DNA of 64,000 nucleotides from Pantoea deleyi (lineage in GTDB: Bacteria > Pseudomonadota > Gammaproteobacteria > Enterobacterales > Enterobacteriaceae), in the NCBI RefSeq assembly GCF_022647325.1, contig NZ_CP071405.1:1736001-1800000 (forward strand), in the 5' to 3' direction. The notes beneath the pieces were generated by a model that was not told the DNA's origin, did not search any database, and saw only the letters and a program-made list of their open reading frames with translations. Positions 1 to 7,209 of this stretch are shown here, piece after piece. Positions within the stretch are counted from its first letter, which is position 1. Every line of letters begins with the position of its first letter. Made by a program: the position numbers and the translations under genes.

Positions 1-60
1 GGCGACTTCGACCACGCCGCCCTGCAGGCCGCAGGTTTCGGTATCGATAACGCGAAACAT
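1..60 (-). CDS. exoX: Exodeoxyribonuclease X, N-terminus (partial)
   Basis: Only the first 20 codons are in the window; the gene runs off the left edge. The peptide begins [15 protein letters not shown], which is the ExoI-type DEDD exonuclease motif (Asp and Glu of DTET) of ExoX, a 3'-5' DNA exonuclease acting in mismatch repair and recombination. The ATG overlaps the TGA stop of holE as TGATG, so the two are probably translationally coupled, in the order holE-exoX on the minus strand. Identification rests on the N-terminal motif and the holE neighbour. Confidence 0.85.
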   Translation of the reverse strand, partial: MFRVIDTETCGLQGGVVEVA

Positions 61-293
61 CATGATTTCATCTTCGGTTCATAAGGCAGACGCGACAGGC
101 TGAGTGAGGCCTGGCGATAGTGCATCAGACGCTGACGGAACCAGTCGCGCAGCGCTTCGGGCTGCTCCTGCACGACCATCTCGGCCACCACCGGCATGTT
201 GTAGCGCTCTTTAAACGCCACGCCCGCGGCCGCCAGATCGACATTAATCCTGTCTTTCTCTTCCTGGGTCAGTCGGGCAAGGTTATGACTCAT
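60..293 (-). CDS. holE: DNA polymerase III theta subunit
   Basis: A 77-residue protein starting [14 protein letters not shown] and ending in [12 protein letters not shown], nearly the same length and sequence as E. coli HolE (76 aa). Theta binds the epsilon proofreading subunit in the Pol III core and stabilises it. The longer reading frame reaches back to 410, but the ATG at 293 has a clear AGGAG ribosome site six bases upstream and matches the family start. The stop overlaps the exoX start. It is divergent from yobA, with about 150 bases of shared upstream DNA. Confidence 0.95.
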   Translation of the reverse strand: MSHNLARLTQEEKDRINVDLAAAGVAFKERYNMPVVAEMVVQEQPEALRDWFRQRLMHYRQASLSLSRLPYEPKMKS

Positions 294-444
294 AATATTC
301 TCCTGAGGACAGCGGGCAAAAGTAATGTTTTCGACGGTCTGAATCAAGGATAAAGGATCGCATCGCTGGCCTCGACAGTGCAAATACAGCAGCGTATCCT
401 TTTGCCTCATTTGTCGCCCCGGCGGCGGTTAAAAGGATGATCTT

Positions 445-822
445 ATGCAGAAAAAACGTATTTCTCGTGTGGTTATTGCGCTGATGGCCGCCGGGACGAT
501 GGCATTCAGCTCGCTGGCTGCCGCACACGCGCATCTTCGTTCCTCGGCCCCGGCTGACAATGCGCAGGTGGCCGCTTCCCCCGATACCCTGACGCTGACT
601 TTCAGTGAAGATATCGAAGCGGCCTTCAGCGGCGTGACGCTGGTGGACAGCCATCAGAAGCCCGTTGCCACCGATAAAGCCCGCGTGGCCGCTGACCAGA
701 AAAAGCAGCTGATTGTGGGCCTGTCGCAGCCGCTGAAGGCGGGAGATTATCAGGTTAACTGGCATGTCCTGTCGGTCGATGGACACAAAACGGCCGGACA
801 CTATCGCTTCAGCGTGAAGTAA
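445..822 (+). CDS. yobA: CopC-family periplasmic copper-binding protein YobA
   Basis: A 125-residue exported protein. A Sec signal peptide (about 1-27) ends AAAHA, so the mature protein would start HAHLRSS with the N-terminal histidine that ligands Cu(II) in CopC. The rest is the CopC beta-barrel, with the second ligand pair in VDGH near the C-terminus. The protein likely binds periplasmic copper and hands it to the membrane partner encoded next (yebZ, five bases downstream). An AAAAGGATG ribosome site precedes the ATG. This is the usual yobA-yebZ-yebY copper operon of enterobacteria. Confidence 0.92.
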   Translation: MQKKRISRVVIALMAAGTMAFSSLAAAHAHLRSSAPADNAQVAASPDTLTLTFSEDIEAAFSGVTLVDSHQKPVATDKARVAADQKKQLIVGLSQPLKAGDYQVNWHVLSVDGHKTAGHYRFSVK

Positions 823-827
823 GGCCG

Positions 828-1703
828 GTGACTACCCTCTGGATAGTGTTGCGGGCGTTGCACTTCGCCGCCGTGATGCTGCTGACGGGCAGCGCCTGTT
901 TCAGCGCGCTGCTGGCGCCGCGGCGTTATCGTCCGCAACTGACCGGGCGACTCTTTCCGCTGATAAGAGGGAGTGCCTGGCTGGCGCTGCTCACTGCGCT
1001 GGCGATGCTGGCCTGTCAGAATGTGCTGATGAGCGGTGACAGCACGCATCTGGCCGACGCCGCTATCTGGATGGCGGTACTGAGCACGCATTTTGGTACG
1101 GTCTGGCAGGGTGAGATCCTGTTCAGCCTGCTGGCCGCTGGCGCCCTGTTCGTGACCGGCAGCGTTCGCTCTCCACTGCTTTTGCTGGCGGGCGTACTGC
1201 AACTGGTCGCAATGGCCCTGATTGGGCACGCCGCGATGCGCGATGGCTGGGCCGGCGTGCTGCAGCCGTTCAACCATGCGCTGCATCTGATAGCGTCCGC
1301 GTTCTGGGCTGGGGGGTTACTGCCCCTGTTGCTGCTGATGCGCGAAGCGCGTCAGATTGATCGCCGCACCGATGCTATCCGCACCATGATGCGGTTTTCA
1401 CGCTACGGGCACCTGGCGGTGGCGCTGACGCTGCTGAGCGGGGTCATTAACAGCCTGATGATCGCGGGCTGGCCGCTGGCCCGGCAGGACTCGCGCTATA
1501 TTGAGTTGCTGCTGTACAAAGTATTGCTGGTTGCCCTGATGGTCGGCGTGGCGCTGTTTAACCGTTACTGGCTGGTTCCGCGCTTTCGTCTGGCGGGCAG
1601 CGGAACGCAGCAGAAATTTATTCGCATGACGCAGCTTGAACTGCTGCTGGCGTGCGGAGTGGTTGGGCTGGTCAGCGTTTTTGCCACGCTGTCGCCAGCC
1701 TGA
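828..1703 (+). CDS. yebZ: CopD-family copper homeostasis membrane protein YebZ
   Basis: A 291-residue integral membrane protein with about eight hydrophobic helices and the CopD domain: [14 protein letters not shown] near the start, the His-bearing segment [18 protein letters not shown] in the middle and [18 protein letters not shown] after it. CopD proteins work with CopC in copper uptake. Translation begins at GTG five bases after the yobA stop. A ribosome site within the yobA end (AAGTAAGG) supports coupling. Length matches the family. Confidence 0.92.
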   Translation: MTTLWIVLRALHFAAVMLLTGSACFSALLAPRRYRPQLTGRLFPLIRGSAWLALLTALAMLACQNVLMSGDSTHLADAAIWMAVLSTHFGTVWQGEILFSLLAAGALFVTGSVRSPLLLLAGVLQLVAMALIGHAAMRDGWAGVLQPFNHALHLIASAFWAGGLLPLLLLMREARQIDRRTDAIRTMMRFSRYGHLAVALTLLSGVINSLMIAGWPLARQDSRYIELLLYKVLLVALMVGVALFNRYWLVPRFRLAGSGTQQKFIRMTQLELLLACGVVGLVSVFATLSPA

Positions 1704-1729
1704 AATCGTTAAGAGAGAAAAGGGTCTTT

Positions 1730-2077
1730 ATGTTGCTGAAGAAAGTGGTCCCCGCAATCCTGTTGTTATCCCTCTGCGGCCAGGCGCTGGCGGCACAAAT
1801 CATTACCGTCAGCCGCTTTGAGATTGGCAAGGAGAAGTGGCCCTTCAATCGTGAAGAGGTGATGCTGACCTGCGAGAAAGATGGGGCGCTGTTTGCCATC
1901 AACCCGAGCACCCTGATGCAATATCCGCTGAACGACATCGCAGACCAGCTGTTTAAGAACAAACAGGTGAAAGCGCAGCCAATCAGCGTGATTCAGAGCG
2001 AAGATAAAGCGCATCCGGGCCAGATGATGAGTCTGCAGCCGATCATCGAGCGCACCCAGGCACTGTGCGGTAAATAG
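1730..2077 (+). CDS. yebY: DUF2511 periplasmic protein YebY
   Basis: A 115-residue protein with a signal peptide ending CGQALAA and two mature cysteines (in MLTCEKD and TQALCGK) that could form a disulfide. It matches YebY (DUF2511), the third gene of the yobA-yebZ-yebY operon. Its function is not established; the operon suggests a role in copper handling. The frame is open from 1652, but the ATG at 1730 follows AAGAGAGAAAAGGG and gives the proper signal peptide. It begins 26 bases after yebZ. Confidence 0.9.
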   Translation: MLLKKVVPAILLLSLCGQALAAQIITVSRFEIGKEKWPFNREEVMLTCEKDGALFAINPSTLMQYPLNDIADQLFKNKQVKAQPISVIQSEDKAHPGQMMSLQPIIERTQALCGK

Positions 2078-2190
2078 GCCCATCGGGTGCGGCAGCCAGC
2101 TGCGCCTGATCTTTTTTGCCGTTGCGATCACAAACTGGTCGGGTTTATGGCCTCTTGCCCTCCGCTTACTGGCATTTCCCCCGCGCTGAT

Positions 2191-2200
2191 CTAACCTTAA
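2191..2200 (+). promoter_or_regulatory. Sigma-S type -10 element of sdsR
   Basis: CTAACCTTAA lies just upstream of the sdsR 5' end and resembles the extended CTA(C/T)ACTTAA form favoured by RpoS, the known activator of sdsR in E. coli and Salmonella. The assignment is by position and resemblance only. Confidence 0.55.
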
Positions 2201-2203
2201 ATG

Positions 2204-2303
2204 GCAAGGCGTCACCGCCTTCATAAATGCCAACTTTTAGCGCACGGCTCCCTGAGAGCCATTTCCCTGGACCGAATATAGGAATCGTATTCGGTCTTTT
2301 TTT
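2204..2303 (+). ncRNA. sdsR: Small regulatory RNA SdsR (RyeB)
   Basis: This stretch matches the enterobacterial SdsR RNA: 5' GCAAGGCG, the conserved core TGCCAACTTTTAGCGCACGG, the AGAGCCATTTCCCTGG segment, and a terminator hairpin ACCGAATA...TATTCGGT followed by eight T. SdsR is a stationary-phase, Hfq-dependent RNA that represses outer-membrane porin and other mRNAs. It lies directly after yebY, as in E. coli. The antisense partner RyeA/SraC would be read from the opposite strand here, but no promoter for it could be recognised with confidence. A phage integrase remnant ends 34 bases beyond the terminator. Confidence 0.92.
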
Positions 2304-2337
2304 AGCTGGTATTTAACAACAATAACTTATCTCTTTA

Positions 2338-2628
2338 TCAATGAGTTATTTCCCATTCTGTTACCTTCTGTTCTCCTCTCCTGAATTCTTTGCCGCCATT
2401 TTTCTTCGTTATAAACGCCAGCGAATTGAAGCGAATTGCATCTTCAGGATAATCAGGCGCGAAGTGCGCATAACGCATCGTTACCCTGATGTTGGAATGC
2501 CTGAGAATACATTGCGGCACGATCATCTTTCCCCCGGCCATTATTAAGTGACTGGCAAAGCTATGGCGCAGTACATGGCTTATCTGGCCTTCGGGTAATT
2601 CAATACCGGCCAGGCGAATGACCCGATA
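2338..2628 (-). pseudogene. int: P2-type integrase, C-terminal remnant
   Basis: The minus strand encodes the catalytic C-terminus of a tyrosine recombinase: ISHVLRHSFASH (the HxxR box), ILRHSNIRVTMRYAHFAP (second His and the nucleophilic Tyr), ending near 2338. The first two thirds of the protein are missing. Upstream the same frame runs without a stop into a tail-sheath-like segment, so the piece has been joined to other phage DNA by deletion. The GlyHis of the usual LGHS box is ArgHis here. Its 3' end sits next to sdsR, suggesting that sdsR was the attachment target. It is non-functional as it stands. Confidence 0.85.
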
Positions 2629-2948
2629 AAACTGTCCGTTCTCATTTGTGCCGCCGATGATACTGGACGTAGTTTAGGTTTCGTCGGCACCTTCAGCGAC
2701 TCGCACAACGACAGTCACGGGTTTGACTGGTCGGCAATGGCTTGCAGCGCGGCGGCGAGGTTGCCTTTTTTACCTGCTTTATCGACCGCGTTCTGCATAT
2801 GGGTGATAAGCACCGGCGTATGGAGTGGGAAGGTTGTCGCATCCTGCGCGGCGCAGACCATGCCTGCGAGAGCGGTTGATACGGTTGTAATGATGCACGT
2901 GACGTTGTTGACCTCGACAACGCGGACACCGTGATAATAATCGGACAT
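2629..2948 (-). pseudogene. P2 FI-like tail sheath protein, N-terminal remnant
   Basis: The start MSDYYHGVRVVEVNN followed by IITTVSTALAGMVCAA and AVDKAGKKGNLAAALQAI is the N-terminus of the P2-type contractile tail sheath protein FI. A one-base loss at about 2717 puts a stop after QSNP; the next frame continues PVTVVVRVAEGADET then hits TAA, and a third frame carries SSIIGGTNENGQF, also sheath-like. After that the sequence becomes integrase. The gene has thus lost its last three quarters and gained at least two frameshifts. The exact join with the integrase (about 2629) is estimated. Confidence 0.85.
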
Positions 2949-3111
2949 CTGATGCACTCCGTTTTGAGCGTGTTCTCAGGGTGTCAGGTCAGGCGGGGCC
3001 ATGCTTGCGGTTGCACTTTGCTGGCATGCGAACAGGCAACTAACGGGTAATGATCGTTTTATCTTCCTGTGGCACTATAAAACAGCCAGTGTCATAAACG
3101 AGGGATTGAGA

Positions 3112-3786
3112 ATGCGCTCAGGAACAGCCACAAGAGAGGAACACGGACGCTACTACACATTTGAATCAAGATTGCCTGAGGGCGTTTTTTTTGAGATTCG
3201 CCCCGGTCATTTGCCAGCAAATGCAAAGCCCGTAACAGATGAAAGCAGCGGTATGTGTATCGGTTACACGGTGGCGCAGGCTCCGGGCTTATGGCAGATT
3301 TATGATGTGCAGGGACATTTTGTCAGGCTGGAAGAAGCGCCGCTTGAAACACCATTGATTGATCCCACTGATATTGCATTATTTGCGTTTGGTGTTTTCC
3401 GTATTTTTCGCACTGGTCGAGTTTTGTTTGAGTCAGGCGCGCGCACGGCTATTACAGCCAGAATCAGTCAAGGGACCATATCTCTTTTGCGAGGGCGGCT
3501 TAAAATCGGGCTGCATGCGCGCAACCTGAAAATGACCGAAACAGCAGCAAGACATATGCTTGAACCCAGTCGGTATGTACCTTTGCAGATTCAGGAAAGA
3601 GCTATTCGTTTTGGTAAGCGAATGCCAGACCCTCGTGAAGGAAAAGGAATGTTCCGATACGAAACGGATATTTATAAACTGCGCTACGATAAGCAGCGAA
3701 GGGACTATGTTCATCAGAAATACAAACTTGAAATAATAGTCAGAGAATCAGACTGGACAATATCTCATTTTAAATATTTTTATTAG
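3112..3786 (+). CDS. Putative toxin with BECR-like nuclease C-terminus
   Basis: A 224-residue protein I cannot assign to a named gene. Residues 1-80 are mixed polar. Residues 82-100 (LIDPTDIALFAFGVFRIFR) form a short hydrophobic stretch like those preceding the toxin part of secreted effectors. Residues 145-224 resemble the small RNase-type toxin domains of polymorphic toxins: ARHMLEPSRYVP, AIRFGKRMPDPREGKG, then YKLEIIVRESDWTISHFKYF, with candidate catalytic His148, Arg154 and His219. No secretion, PAAR or Rhs domain is present. The ATG at 3112 has GAGGGATTGAG upstream; an in-frame ATG at 3001 has a weaker site. Sequence is AT-richer than the flanks. It is followed 17 bases later by a probable immunity gene and lies in a prophage relic. 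Toxin activity is inferred. Confidence 0.6.
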   Translation: MRSGTATREEHGRYYTFESRLPEGVFFEIRPGHLPANAKPVTDESSGMCIGYTVAQAPGLWQIYDVQGHFVRLEEAPLETPLIDPTDIALFAFGVFRIFRTGRVLFESGARTAITARISQGTISLLRGRLKIGLHARNLKMTETAARHMLEPSRYVPLQIQERAIRFGKRMPDPREGKGMFRYETDIYKLRYDKQRRDYVHQKYKLEIIVRESDWTISHFKYFY

Positions 3787-3803
3787 CTGACAAGGAAATT
3801 TCG

Positions 3804-4244
3804 ATGTTTGATATTAGGAATGAAGAGTTTACATTCACAATCGCTCCCTTTGAACGCGTAGTAGATAACGAAGCCGATCCTGTTAACCATCACTGGGACT
3901 GGATACAGTCCTGGGTGGAGTTTTCAGTAAGCGGCCTGAAAGTGGCCTTTAAGACGGAGTTCACCGTTGGAGAATTGAAAATGCTGAAAAAGGAATTTTC
4001 AGCTTTTCATCAGGCGATTATTAATCAGCAAAAGATCAAGTCGTTTAACTATCAGAGCGATACTCATCAACTGGATATGATACTGACCAATGAAAAAAGT
4101 ATTGATGGCGTAACTATTGATTTTATTCTTCGCCCGGAACCACATGCCGACAGCGTCCAGGTTAAAGGCAGCTTTGGCCTTGATGAAAGCTATTTTCCCG
4201 GCATTCTGAATCGACTTGATGAAATGATTCAATGGCAGAATTAA
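3804..4244 (+). CDS. Putative WapI-type immunity protein
   Basis: A 146-residue soluble acidic protein. Its pattern (HHWDWIQSWVEFSVSGLKV, then EFTVGELKMLKKEF, a LDMILT strand, a GVTIDFIL strand, and a final DESYFPGILNRLDEM) resembles WapI-family immunity proteins that neutralise contact-dependent or polymorphic toxins. It starts 17 bases after the putative toxin, with AAGGAAATT before the ATG, so both are probably on one message. Protection against the upstream protein is inferred from this arrangement. Its base composition matches the toxin gene and not the phage remnants around it. Confidence 0.6.
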   Translation: MFDIRNEEFTFTIAPFERVVDNEADPVNHHWDWIQSWVEFSVSGLKVAFKTEFTVGELKMLKKEFSAFHQAIINQQKIKSFNYQSDTHQLDMILTNEKSIDGVTIDFILRPEPHADSVQVKGSFGLDESYFPGILNRLDEMIQWQN

Positions 4245-4277
4245 ACATTCTGCCATTGTAATTTTTAACAGAAAACT

Positions 4278-4855
4278 TCAGTCGGAAAGCGAATTTTCCT
4301 TCAGGCTTTTTGGCCAGCTGATATCTGGCGCATTTGTGACCTCAGCGGCCTGCACCGCCTGAATGTATTTCATCTACGACGTTAGCGGGGCTTTATGTGT
4401 ATCTGTGATAATGCACAGCAGCAGCCACGTCTGCCATCCCTGGGTGATGCCATTGGCCTTACTCATGCGTGCCAACTTTTCGCTGGTTGCAGCGTCAGAC
4501 AGCGAATGCCGGATAGGGTCGAGGTCGGTCAGCGTGCCGTCAGGAAATGACCAGTGCAGCGCATCGGCCGAGGCTGACGGGGCCGGGTTTTCATCGGAGA
4601 AAATTCCCGGCAGCACAAAGCCGGTATCAAGTTCGCCGCCGAGGCACAAAACAAGCTCCTGCTCACCTACTGACGGCGCATTCCAAGAGCGGGTTTTACC
4701 CGCGCGTGCGCTCAGCCAGTGCAGCCAGTTGGTTGTGTTTTTTCCGTATCGACACGGCACAGCCCGCCGTCGAGATTGACGGCCGACACGGTTCTAATAC
4801 GGATCAGGTTGCGCAGCAGGCGCTAAATTTCAGAAATTTGATCGATTGAGTTCAT
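4278..4855 (-). pseudogene. Fused remnant of P2 baseplate gene V and fibre-assembly gene G
   Basis: From 4855 the minus strand gives MNSIDQISEI, a TAG, then RLLRNLIRIRTVSAVNLDGG and, after a one-base shift, NWLHWLSARAGKTRSWNAP, VGEQELVLCLGGELDTGFVL and SADALHWSFPDGT. These are hallmarks of baseplate spike protein V. Without a frame break it then becomes a tail-fibre assembly (G, Caudo_TAP) C-terminus: SDAATSEKLARM, ITQGWQTWLLLCIITDTHKAPLTS, a TAG where the family has Trp, MKYIQAVQAAEVTNAPDISWP and a final TGA at 4278. Genes W, J, I and H that separate V from G in P2 are gone. It is clearly not functional. Confidence 0.85.
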
Positions 4856-4960
4856 GTGAGTAGGATGAATCTGTTTTCAAACAATGACTAGCCGCCGCTG
4901 TTTGTTTAGCGATGAACGTGCATTTTTTAAAACTTAATACTAGATATGGGATAACTGCAT

Positions 4961-6187
4961 ATGGAAACGAAGCCAAGCCCTTATAGTTTCAATAAAAATG
5001 AAAAGATCGAAATTGCTTTCAATTTTTTATCAGAAAAAAAACTATCCAAGCAACACTTCACATTAGATGAGATCGCTAACAAAACCGGCTGGGGAAAAAG
5101 CACAGTTAGAACTTACCTATCAAAAAAATGGTCAACATTTATAACAAAAGAAAACAATAAGTTATTTGTTTCTCCAAAGTTTGACTCTTTTAGTTTGTCG
5201 ACCTTTATTAAACATCACAGCCAGAATGAAAACATACCTAGGAGTTTTTATGAAAGCATTTTGGAAAAGTCGATTTCCGCATGCATTACAGCAATTGAGG
5301 TTTATAACAAGCCAGATTTTAAGTTTAGAGAAGAGAGCTTTTCAATCCTGATGATAAATGCATGGGAATTATTACTAAAAGCGAAGATCCTATCAATGAA
5401 TGGGGATGATAAAAGTTCAATTTACTTAAAGTCTAAGGGGGAGGTTGAAGTAACCGAGTCAGGCTCACCCAAAACTATAAGCATATCCAAAGCAATAAAT
5501 ATTTTATCCGCTAATGGATGTCTCAAAAGGATCGTTGAGGACAACATTAAATTATTAATCGAGATTCGCGATCATGCTGTTCATTTCATCCATGAAGATA
5601 TGTCACTTAGCACAAAGATACAATGTATAGGTACAGCATCTTTAAAGAACTACATGACATTATCTATTGATTGGTTTGATTATGATTTCAGAAAGTATAA
5701 TTTTTTTCTAATGCCAGTTTCTCTTTATCATCTTAGCGATATCGAGAGTTTTAGCGTGTTGAATCACTCGGCTGATAACCTAAAATCATACTTGGAAAAA
5801 ATGGAAGAGTCCCACAAGGACGATGCCGATCCTAACTTTAGTATTTCGTTGCGTCTATCCACTAAATTGATAAAGACATCATCAGATGAAGCCATCGAGT
5901 TTATGATGACCAATGACTCTAAAGCCACTTCAATAACTTTCACAGAAGAGGATATGCTAAAAAGATATCCTCTAACATATGATGCACTTACTCAAAAATT
6001 AAATGCAAGATATAGTGACTTTTTAAGGAATGCAAAATTTCACGAATTGCACCGGCAAATCAAAAACTCAGGTGAGAAATACTGCCGAGAGCGAAGATTA
6101 GAACCCTCAAACCCAAATAGTATTTTTAAGTTTTTCTATAGTGAATCTGTATTCAACTTTATGGATGCACATTATACAAAAAAATGA
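4961..6187 (+). CDS. DUF3644 protein with HEPN-like motif, phage cargo
   Basis: A 408-residue soluble protein. Residues 15-60 form a helix-turn-helix-like start (FTLDEIANKTGWGKSTVRTY). Residues 122-215 carry the DUF3644 signature (FREESFSILMINAWELLLKA) and IEIRDHAVHFIH, where Arg203 and His208 make the R-x4-H motif of HEPN ribonucleases. Residues 330-408 are a basic C-terminal region. The gene is intact and strongly AT-rich beside its GC-rich phage neighbours. It is transcribed against the phage late genes and sits between S and V. The last 16 bases overlap the 3' end of S on the other strand. An RNA-cutting, infection-aborting role is an inference; biochemical function of the family is not known to me. 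Confidence 0.75.
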   Translation: METKPSPYSFNKNEKIEIAFNFLSEKKLSKQHFTLDEIANKTGWGKSTVRTYLSKKWSTFITKENNKLFVSPKFDSFSLSTFIKHHSQNENIPRSFYESILEKSISACITAIEVYNKPDFKFREESFSILMINAWELLLKAKILSMNGDDKSSIYLKSKGEVEVTESGSPKTISISKAINILSANGCLKRIVEDNIKLLIEIRDHAVHFIHEDMSLSTKIQCIGTASLKNYMTLSIDWFDYDFRKYNFFLMPVSLYHLSDIESFSVLNHSADNLKSYLEKMEESHKDDADPNFSISLRLSTKLIKTSSDEAIEFMMTNDSKATSITFTEEDMLKRYPLTYDALTQKLNARYSDFLRNAKFHELHRQIKNSGEKYCRERRLEPSNPNSIFKFFYSESVFNFMDAHYTKK

Positions 6188-6639
6188 AGGTTCACTTTGA
6201 AAAAATCAATGAGGCAATTAGTTATTGCCTCATAATGATCATGATTAAAACATAGTGACCGCCGTAATTCATACTGCACCTCTTTCCCTTTGCGCGATGG
6301 CCTGTTACGCAGCCCGTAATGATGCACGCGGGCCATGCGCTGCACGTTACCCGCAAACTCGATCACGGCTTCATTGGGGCTGGCCTGCGTCTTCATGTAC
6401 TTAGCGGTGCGTAGCTTTGCGAACATCTCGCGCTTTATACGGCCCTTTTTGCTGCGCACCGGCTGCGCTTTTCGGGCTTTAAACGGCGTGCCGTCTGGTG
6501 CCTGCTGGCGCTTGATGTTCTGCTGCTGACTCTCGCGCAGCTTCTTCGCGATGGTTCGCGCCATTTCTTTACGCACCGGGGCAGACAGGCTGCTGATAAG
6601 CGCCTCCAGCCGGTAATTTACCCGCTGCAGCTCGCTCAT
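6172..6639 (-). pseudogene. P2 gpS-like tail completion protein, altered C-terminus
   Basis: A 155-residue frame starting MSELQRVNYRLEALISSLS. It follows the gpS (phage virion morphogenesis) pattern: KKLRESQQQNIKRQQAPDG, TPFKARKAQPVRSKKGRIKR, then MARVHHYGLRNRPSRKGKEV. The last dozen residues (CLIDFFKVNLHFFV) do not look like the family and run into the 3' end of the DUF3644 gene, so the true tail was probably replaced when the cargo or a deletion arrived. The start overlaps the stop of gene R as TGATG. In P2, S acts in tail completion with R; here it has no functional phage around it. Confidence 0.75.
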
Positions 6640-7103
6640 GTCTGGCACTCGCTGACCAGCTCGCCATGAACATAAAGCTGCACCGGCCGGGCTTCATTCT
6701 CCGGCAGCGTGTTCTCGCCGACGTGGGTCACGTGCAGCCCGTCGTCGGCCCGCTTCACGATCACGCGCTCGCTCAGCTGCAGCTCAATGTTGATATCGCT
6801 GGCCGTGTCGTTGATAACATCCGCCTGAAAGGTAAAGCCCGTCCGGCACTTTTCCTCGCTTGCCATAATGTCGGGCTCATTCGTTCGCAGCCAGGCAAGC
6901 AGCGGCACGATCAGCAGGTCGATGTTACCGGCGTAGTCGGTAATGACCATTTTAAGCCGGTACTGGTATTCAAACGACAGCGAGCTGGCAAGCGTCGAGA
7001 CGATGCGCCCGCTGTCGATAAACACGTTCAGCGTGTCAGAGTTTCGCTGCAGCTCCGGTACGCTGTCGGTCAGCGCCTGGCGTAGTTGTTGTGGTTTCAG
7101 CAT
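6636..7103 (-). CDS. P2 gpR-like tail completion protein
   Basis: A 155-residue protein, MLKPQQLRQALTDSVPEL at the start and ARPVQLYVHGELVSECQT at the end, matching P2 gpR in length and in the central LLIVPLLAWLRTNEPDIM. gpR is needed for tail completion in P2-type phages. The reading frame appears intact, the only late gene here that does. The ATG lies inside the end of the LysC-like fragment, the same compact packing as in P2. As a relic in a defective prophage it probably has no current role. Confidence 0.85.
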   Translation of the reverse strand: MLKPQQLRQALTDSVPELQRNSDTLNVFIDSGRIVSTLASSLSFEYQYRLKMVITDYAGNIDLLIVPLLAWLRTNEPDIMASEEKCRTGFTFQADVINDTASDINIELQLSERVIVKRADDGLHVTHVGENTLPENEARPVQLYVHGELVSECQT

Positions 7104-7205
7104 CGTGTTGTTCCTGGCAGTCTTTGATGATTTCGACCTGCAGCCCGCAGGCGGCGAGTGCGGCCTCAAGCTGGCGATTATCCGCCGCCGCGCAGCCGTT
7201 ACAGG
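7036..7205 (-). pseudogene. LysC/Rz1-like spanin C-terminal remnant
   Basis: The minus strand reads AAADNRQLEAALAACGLQVE then IIKDCQEQHDAET, which looks like the C-terminal end of P2-type LysC (the Rz1 outer-membrane spanin), and it overlaps the start of gene R as in P2. Upstream of about 7205 the same strand is the antisense of portal gene Q, so the N-terminal part with the lipobox is missing. The similarity is short and the assignment tentative. Confidence 0.4.
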
Positions 7206-7209
7206 CTAT

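Noticed and set aside
2078..2203. RyeA/SraC antisense RNA opposite sdsR
   Set aside because: Expected from E. coli, but no promoter or terminator on the minus strand could be recognised well enough to annotate.
3001..3111. N-terminal extension of the putative toxin to the ATG at 3001
   Set aside because: The extra residues show no signal peptide or conserved pattern and the ribosome site is poorer than that at 3112. Kept only as an alternative.
4363..4779. Plus-strand open frame over the V/G remnant
   Set aside because: The minus strand carries recognisable phage baseplate and fibre-assembly sequence; the plus-strand frame is only its complement.
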